Counted from the stretch's first letter, positions 1 to 10,366 are shown. The stretch is 64,000 nucleotides of DNA from Psychrobacter sp. UBA5136 (GCF_002414005.1 NZ_DHYG01000053.1:1-64000), one strand, 5' to 3'. Made by a program: numbers and translations. Notes: generated by a model not told the origin, from the sequence alone.

Positions 1-29
1 AAAGTTGAGAGTGGGGTTATAGATGGGGA

Positions 30-719
30 TTAATAGCCATTTGCCAAGGCTAACTCAGCGCGCATGGCATCGATAGCAGACTTATAATCTTTCTGGTTAA
101 AAATGGCGGAGCCAGCAACAAACATATCCGCGCCAGCTTCAGCAATAGCGCGGATGTTATTGGCCTTGATACCGCCATCGACTTCCAATCTAATATCACG
201 GTCACTGGTGATAATACGCTGACGCACTTGGCGTACTTTATCCAGAGTACTGTCAATAAACGACTGCCCACCATAGCCAGGATTGACGCTCATGAGTAAG
301 ATTTGATCAACCTTATCCATGACATAATCTAGGTAATGCAGCGGCGTTGCGGGGTTTAATACCAAACCACATTCAGCGCCGCCATCTTTAATCAGCTGCA
401 AGGAGCGGTCAACATGCGAGCTTGCTTCTGGGTGAAAGGTGATAATACTGGCACCTGCCTCTAAAAACTGCTCAATCATACTATCGACTGGCGACACCAT
501 AAGATGCACATCGATTGGCGCCTCAACACCATAATCACGTAGCGCTTGACATATCATGCTACCAAAAGTCAGATTGGGCACGTAATGGTTATCCATCACG
601 TCAAAATGGATGACATCGGCACCTGCTTCTAACACCCGCTCGACCTCCTCGCCCAGTCTGGCAAAGTCAGCCGATAAAATAGAAGGCGCGATAAGATAAG
701 GTTTAGAGAGGCTAGTCAT
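30..719 (-). CDS. rpe: Ribulose-phosphate 3-epimerase
   Basis: The 229-aa protein is a complete TIM-barrel ribulose-phosphate 3-epimerase, which interconverts ribulose 5-phosphate and xylulose 5-phosphate in the pentose phosphate pathway in the cytosol. Family hallmarks are visible: APSILSADF near residue 11, [12 protein letters not shown] with the metal ligand His38 and catalytic Asp40, His72 in DVHLMV, the [10 protein letters not shown] loop near 143-152 and the second catalytic acid Asp181 in EVDGGI. Length is normal. The ATG has an AGGTAG ribosome site upstream. It sits alone; the next gene upstream is transcribed the same way about 90 bases away and is functionally unrelated. Confidence 0.97.
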   Translation of the reverse strand: MTSLSKPYLIAPSILSADFARLGEEVERVLEAGADVIHFDVMDNHYVPNLTFGSMICQALRDYGVEAPIDVHLMVSPVDSMIEQFLEAGASIITFHPEASSHVDRSLQLIKDGGAECGLVLNPATPLHYLDYVMDKVDQILLMSVNPGYGGQSFIDSTLDKVRQVRQRIITSDRDIRLEVDGGIKANNIRAIAEAGADMFVAGSAIFNQKDYKSAIDAMRAELALANGY

Positions 720-807
720 AATTAAGCTACCTAATTGGGTTGATATAAAGGTTTAACAGTTGGTTTGTCTGTTGAGTTGCCAGTTTATCTGTCGAAGTAT
801 CTATCGA

Positions 808-1698
808 TTAGCCCATTTGCGCCATGCGCCAGTGGTGCTCGATATGATCATTAATGACGGTTTGAATAAAATAATAGCTGTGGTCGTGACTGGCATGATA
901 ACGTAATGTCAGCGGCTGCTGCGCCTTTTCACACGCTTCTTGCAGTTTAGGAGTCTGCAGCTGACCTTCTGCTAAGAAGTTATCGGCAGCGCCTTGATCG
1001 ACCAAAATACTCGGGTACTGTTGCCCAACGTCTGCTATCGTCTGTGAAGCATCTGCCTGCTTCCATAACGACTTATCATCGCCAAAGTATTCTGAATAAG
1101 CCGCTTGACCCCATGCTGATTCGCTGGCCGCACAAACAGGCGATAAGGCAGAAACACTAACAAACTTACTTGGAAATTTAAAGCCCAGTAGTAAAGCGCC
1201 ATGACCGCCCATCGAATGACCAGTGATGCCGATACTATCAATTGGAAACTCTGCGCGCAGTAAGTCGTATAATTCATCAACGATATAGCTTTGCATATTA
1301 AAGTTTTCTGCCCACGGCTGCTGCATTGCATCGACATAATAGCTTGCGCCCTGCCCGACAAAATAACGCTCATCGTTTGGTACATCCTGACCATCACGAC
1401 TTCTTGGAGAAGTATCGGGCGCGATAAAAATCATGCCAAGCTCGCTACATTTTTGTTGAAAATGCGCTTTATGGGTGACGTTATCCGCATTACAGGTCAA
1501 ACCCGAGAGATACATAACTGCTGGACAGCGGCGTCCGGCCAGCGCTTCATCTGGCAGATAAATACTAAACGTCATCGGCGTTTTGGTCGCGGTTGATTCA
1601 TGACGATAGTAGTGCTGCTCGCCATCGAAGCAGCGGTTGACACTGATCTGCTCGATTTTTGAGTGGGTAGATAAACTGTGTTTATAAGTATTATTCAT
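808..1698 (-). CDS. fghA: S-formylglutathione hydrolase
   Basis: The 296-aa protein is an alpha/beta hydrolase of the esterase D / S-formylglutathione hydrolase family, which splits S-formylglutathione to formate and glutathione in glutathione-dependent formaldehyde detoxification. The nucleophile elbow GHSMGGHG places Ser162; Asp239 (AADNF) and His273 (HDHSYYF) complete the triad, and the family motif SGLTCNADN is near residue 65. Length is usual (about 280). The ATG follows AAGGAT at good spacing. The partner formaldehyde dehydrogenase is not in the window. It is close to rpe (about 90 bases) but a shared function is not evident. Confidence 0.95.
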   Translation of the reverse strand: MNNTYKHSLSTHSKIEQISVNRCFDGEQHYYRHESTATKTPMTFSIYLPDEALAGRRCPAVMYLSGLTCNADNVTHKAHFQQKCSELGMIFIAPDTSPRSRDGQDVPNDERYFVGQGASYYVDAMQQPWAENFNMQSYIVDELYDLLRAEFPIDSIGITGHSMGGHGALLLGFKFPSKFVSVSALSPVCAASESAWGQAAYSEYFGDDKSLWKQADASQTIADVGQQYPSILVDQGAADNFLAEGQLQTPKLQEACEKAQQPLTLRYHASHDHSYYFIQTVINDHIEHHWRMAQMG

Positions 1699-1892
1699 AA
1701 GTGATATCCTTTTTATCCGAGATAAAATAAGCGATGAGTGCTAACTATTAGTCATTATTATTTAATCATTATCACTGGTAAGCGAACAGTTAGAGACATT
1801 TATTTAAAAACAGTCAGTCACTCAATCGTAGCATTTTAAAAATTCAAAAAGCGCTTGTTAATGGCGATACGAGCCATATTGACCAGCATACC

Positions 1893-3365
1893 TCAATCAT
1901 TCTCAGGCATGTTATCGATTGCGCTTGAGGTATCAGGAGCTTGGGTAACCTTAACAGAATTTGGCCGATTAGTCATATTAGCAAGTGACGGGCGTGTTTT
2001 ATCAAACAACACTTGCTCAAATGCTGGCAGGGCGGTTTCCATTAAGCTACCGATGACCATTTGCGGCTCTGAAGGCTCAAACCCCATATAAAGCTCACGC
2101 TCTCGTACGCGATATGCAGCATCTTTAAACGCATCAGAAAAACTGGTATTTTCACGCAAACTTTCGGCAAAGAAAGCCTGACCAAAATACGTCATCTCAG
2201 CACTATTGGTGCAACCGAACGACATCTTATCGGCAGCAGACGCAGTAATAATCACCGTCGTTGGCGACGCCAATTCATCGATAAACGAGCCTGAATAGCA
2301 CGCCGACACCACAATCACGCGCCAACGGATACCAGACGCATCCAAGGCTTCACGCAGCCACGCGGCATCCAAATTATCCATGGCTAGCGGTGGATTCGCC
2401 AGTTGGACGATATTTTCATTACCGTGTGATGACAGCGTAAGAAACAGCACATCTTCATCGGCATTCATCTGCTGACCGATGGTTTTTAGGCCGCGCAAAA
2501 TACTGGTCTTGGTCGCAATCGGCTCATCTAGCCAGGTGTAATCGTTATTAATCAATGCCAATGAATGTCCGCTGGTACCAAAGCGCACATCAAACAATTC
2601 ACGTACTTTATTAATCTCAGAACGAAAGACGTCTTGACCAGAAAATCCTGCCACACCCATAAAATACCAGTCACTTTTGCCTGGGATACTAGGATCTATA
2701 CGCTCTAAAGCCTCCTGCAATAAACGCGGCTGCTCATATAAAGCCGCTTCTTCTAAAACGGGCTCAACAGGGATTTGCTTAAATATCGGCTGGTCTGCGA
2801 CATTGCGTTGCCAAATGGTCAGTAATGCCACCGCCCCTATCAAGACGATGATACGCTCCCACCAAGAGATGCGCAGGCGGCGGAAAAATATCCATAATAA
2901 CGCGAGGGTTTGCCATAAAAACAGCACTAAAAACAATATCGGTAAAAAGGAGTAGCTCCAACTTGGCAGCCAACCATAGCTACCAAAAAACTGCACGAGG
3001 CTTTGGAGGAGTGCTGATAAGGTATCGGCAACGAGCCATAGAATGACGGGCACAAAAACCAGCGTTTGATTGCCCGCGCGGCGTGCCAAAATAATGCCGC
3101 TGAGTAAAATAATCGTTGGCCAAATTAAGTAGCTAACCAACCCTTGCTCATTAAAGATGCTGCCGTCTGCCGCGGCCAACCACGAAAACAGGACATTGCT
3201 GCCCAGCGCTAATAGGGCGAATACCGCAAACTGGATAAAGGTGGGTTTTACCCAAGAAAACGCCCGCGTCGACCCGACTAGCATCCACAAGGTTGCAATG
3301 ATATTGGCAGCGAAATTGAGCGAAAAGCGCTGGAGCGATACGGTTTTTAACGACGCAAGTGACAA
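1893..3365 (-). CDS. Membrane-anchored C13 family (caspase-like) peptidase
   Basis: This 490-aa protein has about six predicted membrane segments in its first 190 residues (roughly 20-35, 42-62, 78-95, 101-120, 138-160, 170-186), then a soluble C13 (legumain/caspase-like) domain around 235-460. The catalytic dyad is visible: His314 in LTLSSHGNE and Cys356 in VVSACYSGSF. The substrate is unknown. No in-frame ATG precedes residue 28; the outermost start is a TTG preceded by GAGG at about nine bases, with an in-frame stop just upstream, so I use the TTG. The C-terminal 30 residues are polar and low complexity. It lies downstream of htpG but is separated by a terminator and about 340 bases. Confidence 0.82.
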   Translation of the reverse strand: MSLASLKTVSLQRFSLNFAANIIATLWMLVGSTRAFSWVKPTFIQFAVFALLALGSNVLFSWLAAADGSIFNEQGLVSYLIWPTIILLSGIILARRAGNQTLVFVPVILWLVADTLSALLQSLVQFFGSYGWLPSWSYSFLPILFLVLFLWQTLALLWIFFRRLRISWWERIIVLIGAVALLTIWQRNVADQPIFKQIPVEPVLEEAALYEQPRLLQEALERIDPSIPGKSDWYFMGVAGFSGQDVFRSEINKVRELFDVRFGTSGHSLALINNDYTWLDEPIATKTSILRGLKTIGQQMNADEDVLFLTLSSHGNENIVQLANPPLAMDNLDAAWLREALDASGIRWRVIVVSACYSGSFIDELASPTTVIITASAADKMSFGCTNSAEMTYFGQAFFAESLRENTSFSDAFKDAAYRVRERELYMGFEPSEPQMVIGSLMETALPAFEQVLFDKTRPSLANMTNRPNSVKVTQAPDTSSAIDNMPEND

Positions 3366-3707
3366 AGACTTAAACCTCTAGCCAGTCGAGAGAAATAACG
3401 CCAATCAATAATAAAAGATTTTGCTGCGCGTGTTTTTAACATGCCACTGCATATAATAAGTCTACACTTTGACGTGGTCTGTCGGCAGCAATTTTATCAT
3501 TAATTAGCGATAAAATAGGATTAAAAAGCGAGGAAACTGGTTTAATAGTTTAGCTCGCTAATCTATCGCAATTGTAACGGATTGTCGGTCAAGAGGATAA
3601 GGCTGATTTGTAAAAACTGCTCGAAAATCACTCTAAACACTGACTAAAATTCCACTAAAAAAGGAGGCCTTAAAATCAAGACCTCCTTTTTTATTAAACA
3701 GCAAATA
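3366..3707. other. Intergenic region upstream of the C13 peptidase gene
   Basis: This 342-base gap between two minus-strand genes holds the htpG terminator at its right end and presumably the promoter of the C13 peptidase gene. A perfect inverted repeat with 8-bp arms (ATTTTATC and GATAAAAT, at 3491-3498 and 3509-3516) lies about 126 bases upstream of the peptidase start. I saw no open reading frame or RNA gene in it. Confidence 0.5.
3657..3692 (-). terminator. Intrinsic terminator of htpG
   Basis: A hairpin with GGAGG-containing arms (near-perfect, one mismatch) is flanked by A-runs on the left and T-runs on the right, 15 bases beyond the htpG stop codon. The symmetry means it could act in both directions. 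Confidence 0.85.
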
Positions 3708-5714
3708 TTATTTCATCAATAGCTCATTGACGCGTTTGAGATAGGCCGCTGGGTCTTCTAATTGACCGCCATCAGCCAGTAATGCTTGATCAAAGATTAC
3801 CTGAGCCAGCTTGTCGAAATTGTCGTCAAACTGCTCGCTACCCTCTAATTTTTTAATCAGTGGATGGTCAGGATTGACCTCAAGCGTTGGTTTGCTCTCT
3901 GGTACATCTTGACCCATCTGTTTGAGCATCTGAATCATCTGCGGGCTCAGCTCACCTTCACCAACCACTAGGCAGGCAGGGCTATCCACCAATCGCGTTG
4001 AGACTTTGACATCTTTTGCGCGCTCGCCAAGTGCCGTTTTTAACTTATCAACGACTGGCTTCATGGCCTCCACCGCTTTTTCCGCTTCAGCCTTTTCCGC
4101 TTCGTCTTGCAAGTCGCCCAAATCAACCGCACCTTTAGCGATATTTTGCAGCGGTGTACCATCAAACTGGGTTAAAAAGTTCATCGCCCATTCGTCGACA
4201 CGGCTGGTCATCAAGATAACTTCGATGCCTTTTTTCTTAAATAACTCAAGCTGCGGACTGTTTTTTGCCGCCGCTAAATTATCCGCGGTGAGATAATAAA
4301 TGGCTTTTTGACCGTCTTTCATGCGACCTTTATAATCTTCAAAGCTGGTCTCAACCTTGTCATTCATGCTGGTGGCATAACGCAGCAATTTGGCAATGCG
4401 CTCTTGATTGCCCATGTCTTCGCCAAGACCTTCTTTAATCACATCACCAAATTCGCTATAGAATTGGGCAAATTTTTCTTGCTTGTCGCTATCTTCGCTA
4501 TTGGCAAGGCTCGACAGCAAGGTCAAAATACGACGCGCGTTACCATCACGGATAGATTTGACATCGCGTGATTCTTGCAGGATTTCGCGGCTGACGTTAA
4601 GTGGCAAGTCTGCTGAATCGATGACCCCTTTGACAAAACGCAGATACATGGGTAGCAGCTGCTCGGCGTCATCCATAATAAAGACGCGCTTGACGTAAAG
4701 CTTTAAGCCATGTTGCTGCTCACGCGTGTATAAATCCATCGGCGCTTTTTTTGGAATATATAAAAGCTGGGTATACTGTACGCGGCCCTCAACGCGGTTG
4801 TGTGTCCATGTCAACGGCGCGTCAAAGTCATAAGTGATGTTTTTATAAAAATCAACATATTCCTCATCTTCAATTTCAGATGCTGAACGTGTCCAAAGCG
4901 CACTGGCTTTATTGATGGTTTCCCACTCGTCGGTTAATACCATTTGACCGCCGGCTTGCGCGTCGCTGTCATCGCCTTCTTCTTTGACATCTTCTTGCCA
5001 AACTTCTTTACGCATCTGAATCGGCAGGCTGATATGGTCTGAGTATTTATTGACCAAACGCTTGATTTTACCGCGGTCTAAATAATTATCTTCGCCCTCG
5101 CTATATTCTTCTTTTAGGTGCAAAGTGATGGCAGTGCCGCGCGCCTCTTTGGTAATTGGCTCAACGGTGAAGCTGCCTGTACCATCTGAAACCCAGCGTA
5201 CGCCTTTGTCAGCCGGCTCGCCCGCTTTACGCGACTCAACGCTAATGGTGTCAGCAACGATAAAGCCTGAGTAAAAACCAACCCCAAACTGACCGATTAA
5301 TTGACCGTCTTGCTTTTGTGATTCAGACAATTTGTCGAGGAAAGCCTTGGTACCAGATTTGGCAATCGTTCCTAGGTTTTCGATAGCGTCGGTCTCATTC
5401 ATCCCGATGCCGTTATCGATAAAGGTAATGGTTTTGGCGTCTTTATCGACAGCGATACGAATTTTTAACTCGCCGTCATCCTCATAAAGGCTGTCGTCAT
5501 TGGTTGCTTCAAAGCGCAATTTGTCGCAAGCGTCCGAGGCGTTAGATACGAGCTCACGCACAAAAATATCGGCATTAGAATAGAGCGAATGCGTCACCAA
5601 ATGCAGAAGCTGCGCCACTTCTGCTTCAAAGCTATGTTTTTTTATTTCTGGGCTGTCTTTCTTAACATTGATGTCATTAGCGTTTTTATTATCCGCTTGG
5701 GCCTGTTCACTCAT
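3708..5714 (-). CDS. htpG: Chaperone HtpG (Hsp90 family)
   Basis: The 668-aa product is bacterial Hsp90, an ATP-dependent cytosolic chaperone dimer. The N-terminal GHKL ATPase is intact: [13 protein letters not shown], the DNGIGM motif and the GQFGVGFYS lid/G2 box are all present, followed by the middle domain and the C-terminal dimerisation domain ending in the usual acidic to helical tail. A longer frame exists, but the ATG at 5714 has AGGAG seven bases upstream and gives the normal start (MSEQAQ, then the SFEAEV core), so the 14 extra residues are left out. A terminator follows the gene and a possible heat-shock promoter lies about 130 bases upstream. Confidence 0.98.
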   Translation of the reverse strand: MSEQAQADNKNANDINVKKDSPEIKKHSFEAEVAQLLHLVTHSLYSNADIFVRELVSNASDACDKLRFEATNDDSLYEDDGELKIRIAVDKDAKTITFIDNGIGMNETDAIENLGTIAKSGTKAFLDKLSESQKQDGQLIGQFGVGFYSGFIVADTISVESRKAGEPADKGVRWVSDGTGSFTVEPITKEARGTAITLHLKEEYSEGEDNYLDRGKIKRLVNKYSDHISLPIQMRKEVWQEDVKEEGDDSDAQAGGQMVLTDEWETINKASALWTRSASEIEDEEYVDFYKNITYDFDAPLTWTHNRVEGRVQYTQLLYIPKKAPMDLYTREQQHGLKLYVKRVFIMDDAEQLLPMYLRFVKGVIDSADLPLNVSREILQESRDVKSIRDGNARRILTLLSSLANSEDSDKQEKFAQFYSEFGDVIKEGLGEDMGNQERIAKLLRYATSMNDKVETSFEDYKGRMKDGQKAIYYLTADNLAAAKNSPQLELFKKKGIEVILMTSRVDEWAMNFLTQFDGTPLQNIAKGAVDLGDLQDEAEKAEAEKAVEAMKPVVDKLKTALGERAKDVKVSTRLVDSPACLVVGEGELSPQMIQMLKQMGQDVPESKPTLEVNPDHPLIKKLEGSEQFDDNFDKLAQVIFDQALLADGGQLEDPAAYLKRVNELLMK

Positions 5715-5844
5715 AAAAACTCCTATTATTGATACCAAAAATGCTGTTGCCAGCACACATAAATCACAAATTTTCCAATACCAGCAGTGACGCGAAACCG
5801 ACTAATCAGACTAGGCTATAAACACTGCTGGGCTGCTTAATCAG

Positions 5845-5870
5845 ATAAGGGCGCGGGTAAAAATTTCAAG
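5845..5870 (-). promoter_or_regulatory. Possible heat-shock (sigma-32) promoter of htpG
   Basis: Read on the minus strand, a CTTGAAA box (5864-5870) is followed after 12 bases by CCCTTAT (5845-5851), which resembles the sigma-32 consensus CTTGAAA / CCCCAT with typical spacing. It is about 130 bases before the htpG ATG. HtpG is a known heat-shock gene in related bacteria; the promoter itself is inferred from the motif only. Confidence 0.5.
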
Positions 5871-5910
5871 CGCAAAGAGACTAAACTGAGCTAAAAAAAT
5901 GATTAAGCAT

Positions 5911-5946
5911 CAAAAAACCGCTCTAGTTTCCTAAAGCGGTGTTTTT
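5911..5946 (-). terminator. Intrinsic terminator of the catalase gene
   Basis: An ACCGCT / AGCGGT hairpin with a short loop is flanked by A6 on the left and T5 on the right, about 50 bases past the catalase stop codon. It separates catalase from htpG. Confidence 0.8.
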
Positions 5947-5995
5947 AGATAAATACAGACGAGATAAATGCTAACGTTTTAGTTTTCTACAGATA

Positions 5996-7516
5996 TTATA
6001 GGCAGCTAGGTAAATGACGAGCAGGATCGCTATCACGTGCTGCCATAGCGTCTTCAACGCTCATGCCTAATGCCTTGGCAACGCCTTCCCCATAAGCAGG
6101 GTCGCACCAGTTGCAGTTGCGGATATGACGATATTTAATAAAATCAAGCGCATCACCCATTGCGCGGGCGGTATTGTCAAACAATAGCTGCTTTTGCGCC
6201 TCATTCATCAGTTTAAACAGCGCCCGCGGCTGGCTAAAATAATCGCTATCGTCTTCACGAAAATCGTAGTGCGCTGCATAGCCATCAATCTTTAAAGCTG
6301 GCTCAGCATACTGCGGCTGATCTTGCCACTGCTCAAAGCTGTTTGGCGTGTAGTGTGGTCTGCCGCCATAATTGTCATCTACTCGCATTTGTCCATCACG
6401 GTGGTTACTGGTCACCGGACAACGCGGTTTATTAACTGGTATTTGCTTATGATTGACCCCAACACGGTAACGCTGGGCATCGGCGTAGCTAAATAGACGC
6501 GCTTGTAGCATACGATCTGGTGAGGCACTGATTCCGGGCACGAGATTGCTTGGCGCAAAAGCCGCTTGCTCGACGTCCAAGAAATAATTGTCTGAGTTTT
6601 TATTAAGCTCAATCTCGCCGACTTCAATCAGCGGATAATCACCTTTTGGCCATACCTTAGTTAAGTCAAACGGATGGTACGGCACTTTATCCGCATCGGT
6701 TTCTGGCATGATTTGCACGTACATTCTCCACTTCGGGAAATCGCCATTGTCGATGGCATTGAGCAAGTCTTCTTGATGGCTTTCGCGATTACTAGCGATA
6801 ATTTCAGCGGCTTCGGCATCGGTTAAGTTCTTGATACCTTGCTGGGTACGGAAGTGAAATTTGACCCAAAAACGCTCATTGTCGCTATTAATAAAGCTAT
6901 AGGTATGCGAGCCAAAACCGTGCATATGTCTGTAAGACGCTGGGATACCGCGGTCACTCATGGTAATGGTGACTTGGTGCAAAGATTCTGGCAATAAGGT
7001 CCAAAAATCCCAGTTATTGGTCGCCGAACGCATATTGCTACGCGGGTCACGCTTGACCGCTTTGTTTAAATCAGGAAACTTGCGCGGGTCACGGACAAAA
7101 AATACTGGCGTATTATTACCGACCAAATCCCAAATCCCTTGCTCGGTGTAGAACTTTAGGGCAAAACCGCGAATATCACGCTCTGCATCAGCGGCGCCGC
7201 GCTCGCCTGCCACGGTACTAAAACGGGCAAACATCTCCGTTTGCTTACCGACTTTGCCAAAAATATCCGCACGCGTATATTTGGTAATATCATTGGTGAC
7301 AGTAAAAGTACCAAACGCGCCAGAACCTTTGGCGTGCATACGGCGCTCGGGGATAACCTCACGGTTTAAATCCGCAAGCTTTTCGTTTAGCCACAAATCT
7401 TCTACTAACAGTGGTCCGCGTTTACCAGCGGTTTTGCTGTCTTCATTATCGACCACTGGAGCACCATTGCTCATGGTCAAAGGTGTGGTATCGTAAGGAC
7501 ATTTGTTATCGTTCAT
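5996..7516 (-). CDS. katA: Haem catalase (clade 3, small subunit)
   Basis: The 506-aa protein is a monofunctional haem catalase that breaks hydrogen peroxide down to water and oxygen. The active-site His lies in [11 protein letters not shown], the catalytic Asn in the NNWDFW segment, and the haem-ligand Tyr in [12 protein letters not shown]. The length matches small-subunit clade 3 enzymes without the extra C-terminal domain. The ATG at 7516 (MNDNKCPYD) has AGGAGT seven bases upstream, better than the more distal in-frame start. No signal peptide is seen, so it is cytosolic. The upstream region carries tandem 11-mers and an inverted repeat that may bind a regulator. Confidence 0.97.
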   Translation of the reverse strand: MNDNKCPYDTTPLTMSNGAPVVDNEDSKTAGKRGPLLVEDLWLNEKLADLNREVIPERRMHAKGSGAFGTFTVTNDITKYTRADIFGKVGKQTEMFARFSTVAGERGAADAERDIRGFALKFYTEQGIWDLVGNNTPVFFVRDPRKFPDLNKAVKRDPRSNMRSATNNWDFWTLLPESLHQVTITMSDRGIPASYRHMHGFGSHTYSFINSDNERFWVKFHFRTQQGIKNLTDAEAAEIIASNRESHQEDLLNAIDNGDFPKWRMYVQIMPETDADKVPYHPFDLTKVWPKGDYPLIEVGEIELNKNSDNYFLDVEQAAFAPSNLVPGISASPDRMLQARLFSYADAQRYRVGVNHKQIPVNKPRCPVTSNHRDGQMRVDDNYGGRPHYTPNSFEQWQDQPQYAEPALKIDGYAAHYDFREDDSDYFSQPRALFKLMNEAQKQLLFDNTARAMGDALDFIKYRHIRNCNWCDPAYGEGVAKALGMSVEDAMAARDSDPARHLPSCL

Positions 7517-7845
7517 GGTGGTACTCCTGGGAATAGTAGATGAATTAAAATACAAAATTTATTCTGAATACGCGTCTATTAATATCTTTAAGATGGTAGT
7601 CAGGGTTTCTGAAAGATGGCTTTTTTGGTTCATAGTAACCTGTCAATACGGGCATTACAGTGGCATTGCAGTGACATTACGTTGTTAATGCTAGTCTGAA
7701 TGCTTGGCTGTCGTTTTGTTAAATACTATTACAACCGATTGCCATTAATTTGTATAATAAATTAATCACATCCTTTGGTTTTGTTTTTTAGAAGTACCAA
7801 ATTTTTCTATGAGGTTTTAACAGCTCGTTCTGCTGCCAAGTTAGA
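7517..7845. other. Upstream region of the catalase gene with repeats
   Basis: This 329-base gap lies between catalase and the thioesterase-like gene, both on the minus strand. It contains three tandem copies of an 11-mer (GGCATTACAGT-like, 7651-7683) and an inverted repeat with arms ATTAATTT and AAATTAAT (7744-7751 and 7759-7766). Both lie upstream of the catalase start and are candidates for regulation. No other gene is visible. Confidence 0.55.
7651..7683. repeat. 11-bp tandem repeat, three copies
   Basis: Three consecutive 11-mers (GGCATTACAGT, GGCATTGCAGT, GACATTACGTT) have a period of about one DNA helical turn and lie 135-167 bases upstream of the catalase ATG. Confidence 0.75.
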
Positions 7846-8661
7846 TCAACGCGGCATCGGGCGAATGGTTAAGATTTGCTCGCTACGACCAAACGGACCG
7901 TGGACATCATGCAGCACGGCGCTGGTTAGCCCTATACCATCGTCGCCATATTGTTGCACCGCTTCGATGCCAAGCCAGCGCCCCTTTGGCGCACGATGCA
8001 TATGAATTTGCAAATCGGTATTGGGAAACATCCACTCCAAACTTGACAAGCCAAGTCCAAGGCGCGGCACGATACCATTTGCCGTATCAACCATGCCTAA
8101 CAGATGTACCAAGTCGTCAGTTGTTTCGCCTTCTACCATGTCGAGATCATTGGTAATCCATACCATACCCCGGCCAGCGCGGCGCTCGGGTTCAGCAACG
8201 AAGCGTACGCTTTCGATAAAACCGCCCGGCCAGCCTTTCATATCTTCCCAGACGGGCAAGTCCTCAGGCTGATGCAGGGCTTTTTGGTCTTCAAGTCCGG
8301 CAATCTCGCTGGTATCTTGCGTCATCAATCGCCATGCGCGCGCAATAATGGCATCACGACCGCGACTGCTCATAACGGCTTCAATCAGCTCAATCGTTCT
8401 GCCCGGACGAATACAGCGCGTCGTAACCGTAAAATCATCGAGCGGTATCAGCCCTAAAATATCGAGACTAATACGGGCAATACGCATATTTGCTTGCGGC
8501 GCATAGCCTTCAAGCTCGGCGGTCAGCAAACCAGTCGCTGGCGCCATGTGCTGCTCGTGTTCATTCCAAGCACCTTGCGCATGCTTAGTTGGCTGATAAT
8601 GGGCAACGCTGACACCATCTTCTTGTTGTTCGCGTTTGATGAGGCGGTAATAAGCTGACAT
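7846..8661 (-). CDS. Acyl-CoA thioesterase-like double-hotdog protein
   Basis: The 271-aa protein resembles the thioesterase-like superfamily (double hotdog, TesB-related) found in Pseudomonas and Acinetobacter. An N-terminal half with GLLTAELEGY and RISLDILGLIPLDDFTV is followed by a second half with GLGLSSLEWMFPNTDLQIHMHRAPKGRWLG, where the last segment matches the typical second hotdog strand and the aspartate in NTDL. It probably hydrolyses or binds an acyl-CoA; the substrate cannot be told. No signal peptide. The ATG has AAGGAT five bases upstream. It stands between catalase and a small membrane protein gene and shows no operon partner. Confidence 0.8.
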   Translation of the reverse strand: MSAYYRLIKREQQEDGVSVAHYQPTKHAQGAWNEHEQHMAPATGLLTAELEGYAPQANMRIARISLDILGLIPLDDFTVTTRCIRPGRTIELIEAVMSSRGRDAIIARAWRLMTQDTSEIAGLEDQKALHQPEDLPVWEDMKGWPGGFIESVRFVAEPERRAGRGMVWITNDLDMVEGETTDDLVHLLGMVDTANGIVPRLGLGLSSLEWMFPNTDLQIHMHRAPKGRWLGIEAVQQYGDDGIGLTSAVLHDVHGPFGRSEQILTIRPMPR

Positions 8662-8720
8662 GACTATCCTTAATGTTTTCGATTCTCTTTTTTATTTACT
8701 CGGACTTTAATAAAGGCGTG

Positions 8721-8966
8721 TTATTTGATCAGCTCTCGCTTTCTCATCCTAAGGAGCTTACGACTTTTTAAAGTTAAAAACAGCAAGCCAATCATGATGA
8801 CCACAAGTGCACCATAAAAAAGACTGTATGTTTCTATAAATTGCGCTATATCTAGTGCAAGCATCATCACCAATATACCGATGACAAACATGTTGATCTT
8901 CAATTGTTTATTGACTTCTTTAAGATTGGCTTCTGCTAGTACGAACCTTTTTCTTTTTTTATTCAC
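8721..8966 (-). CDS. Small two-helix membrane protein of unknown function
   Basis: The 81-aa reading frame starts with GTG but has a near-perfect AGGAGG ribosome site four bases before it, which argues that it is translated. The product has a very basic N-terminus (NKKRKRF), two hydrophobic segments (about residues 26-43 and 47-66) and a basic tail (KSRKLLRMRKRELIK), consistent with a small inner-membrane hairpin with both ends in the cytosol. I do not recognise the family. It lies about 50 bases downstream of ispH and could be co-transcribed with it. Confidence 0.6.
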   Translation of the reverse strand: MNKKRKRFVLAEANLKEVNKQLKINMFVIGILVMMLALDIAQFIETYSLFYGALVVIMIGLLFLTLKSRKLLRMRKRELIK

Positions 8967-9016
8967 TACCCCTCCTATGTTTTATAGGCCCTCGAGTTAG
9001 TCAACCACTCTATATA

Positions 9017-9973
9017 TTATTTGCCTACTTGCGTGACGGGAATACGCAGCGCCTTTGGTAAACTAAAGGTGACATTTTCCTCAATACCTGACAGCTCGCT
9101 TGGGAAGTCTCCACCCCAATCTTGCAGCTGCTGTAGCACTTCTTGGATTAATACCTCGGGTGCAGACGCGCCAGCAGTGACGCCAACGCTTTGGATGCCA
9201 TCAAACCAGCTTCTATCCATTTCAGTGGCATTATCAATCAAGTACGCACGGCAATCCATACGCTCAGCCAACTCACGTAAGCGATTAGAGTTTGACGAAT
9301 TTGGTGAGCCAACCACTAAGACCACTTCACAGCGACCGGCTAAATCCTTGACCGCGTCTTGGCGGTTTTGGGTGGCATAGCAGATATCGTCTTTACGCGG
9401 ACCTTGGATACTGGGGAATTTTTCCCGCAGCGCATCAATCACGCGCGCGGTGTCATCCATCGACAAGGTCGTCTGGGTGACAAATGCCAAACGCTCAGCG
9501 TTTTGTACGGTGAGCGCTTCGACATCGCTTTCATTTTCGACCAGATGAATCTGACCGCCGTGACGACGATTAAAACGTCCCATGGTGCCTTCGACTTCCG
9601 GATGCCCTGCATGGCCAATCAGTACCGCATCCATACCATCTTGGGCAAATCGTGCCACTTCGATATGTACTTTGGTGACAAGCGGACAGGTAGCATCAAA
9701 TACCGTCAAATCGCGGCGCTCTGCTTCATCTTCGACGGCTTTTGAGACGCCATGAGCAGAAAAAATCACAATCGAGCCATCAGGCACTTCGTGTAGCTCT
9801 TCGACAAAAACCGCGCCGCGATTGGCCAAATCTGAGACCACAAATTTGTTATGCACGACTTCATGACGCACATAAATGGGTGGCTCAAAACGTGTCAATG
9901 CTTCGTTCACTATCGCAATCGCGCGATCCACACCAGCACAAAATCCACGTGGATTGGCAAGATAAATTTGCAT
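9017..9973 (-). CDS. ispH: 4-hydroxy-3-methylbut-2-enyl diphosphate reductase
   Basis: The 318-aa protein is IspH (LytB), the iron-sulfur enzyme of the last MEP-pathway step, making IPP and DMAPP. The three cluster cysteines are visible in [20 protein letters not shown] and ICYATQNRQ, with the active-site segments HAGHPEVEG and [13 protein letters not shown]. The start at 9973 ([14 protein letters not shown]) matches the family; five extra residues in the longer frame are unlikely. Length is normal. The gene faces away from gmk across a 393-base gap. Confidence 0.97.
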   Translation of the reverse strand: MQIYLANPRGFCAGVDRAIAIVNEALTRFEPPIYVRHEVVHNKFVVSDLANRGAVFVEELHEVPDGSIVIFSAHGVSKAVEDEAERRDLTVFDATCPLVTKVHIEVARFAQDGMDAVLIGHAGHPEVEGTMGRFNRRHGGQIHLVENESDVEALTVQNAERLAFVTQTTLSMDDTARVIDALREKFPSIQGPRKDDICYATQNRQDAVKDLAGRCEVVLVVGSPNSSNSNRLRELAERMDCRAYLIDNATEMDRSWFDGIQSVGVTAGASAPEVLIQEVLQQLQDWGGDFPSELSGIEENVTFSLPKALRIPVTQVGK

Positions 9974-10366
9974 AAGAGGGCCTATCATTAGATAATTTAA
10001 AGGTAAAACTTAACGACAAACTGCTGCGTATTCACATTTGAGATAAAATCAATGCTCTACTTTAGCATAATTTGCTTTTATTGCCTTTGAAAATAGCGAT
10101 GCATCAAAAGTCTCAGTATTAAAAAGCTAAGGCAATGAAAAGCCGGCGCTAAATAACATAAAAGCGCTAAAAGCAGTTTATAATGGTGCAACTCAGCATG
10201 GCACAATGATTAAGAATGATTAAGACTGCTAACACCATATATTTAATGCCATACATGATGGCATTTTTTCTTTTTACCAGCCTTTTGTCTTTTAACAGCA
10301 CACTTTGCCAGAACCCGCTCTATTAGGAAACACTTCATTAGAAAACACTTCACTAGGAAACACTGT
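9974..10366. other. Divergent ispH/gmk intergenic region
   Basis: This 393-base gap between divergent genes contains a TATAAT (10179-10184), two tandem copies of AATGATTAAG (10205-10224), a plus-strand terminator-like hairpin (10245-10269) and three SD-like 15-bp repeats ending at the gmk start. Minus-strand frames here are not convincing genes. The hairpin is discussed separately because no plus-strand gene ends here. Confidence 0.6.
10245..10269 (+). terminator. Terminator-like hairpin in the gmk leader
   Basis: AATGCCAT (10245-10252) and ATGGCATT (10258-10265) form a perfect 8-bp stem with a 5-base loop, followed by a T-run to 10269. It reads as a plus-strand intrinsic terminator about 100 bases before gmk, where no upstream plus-strand gene exists, so it may be an attenuator or the end of a small RNA. 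Confidence 0.6.
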
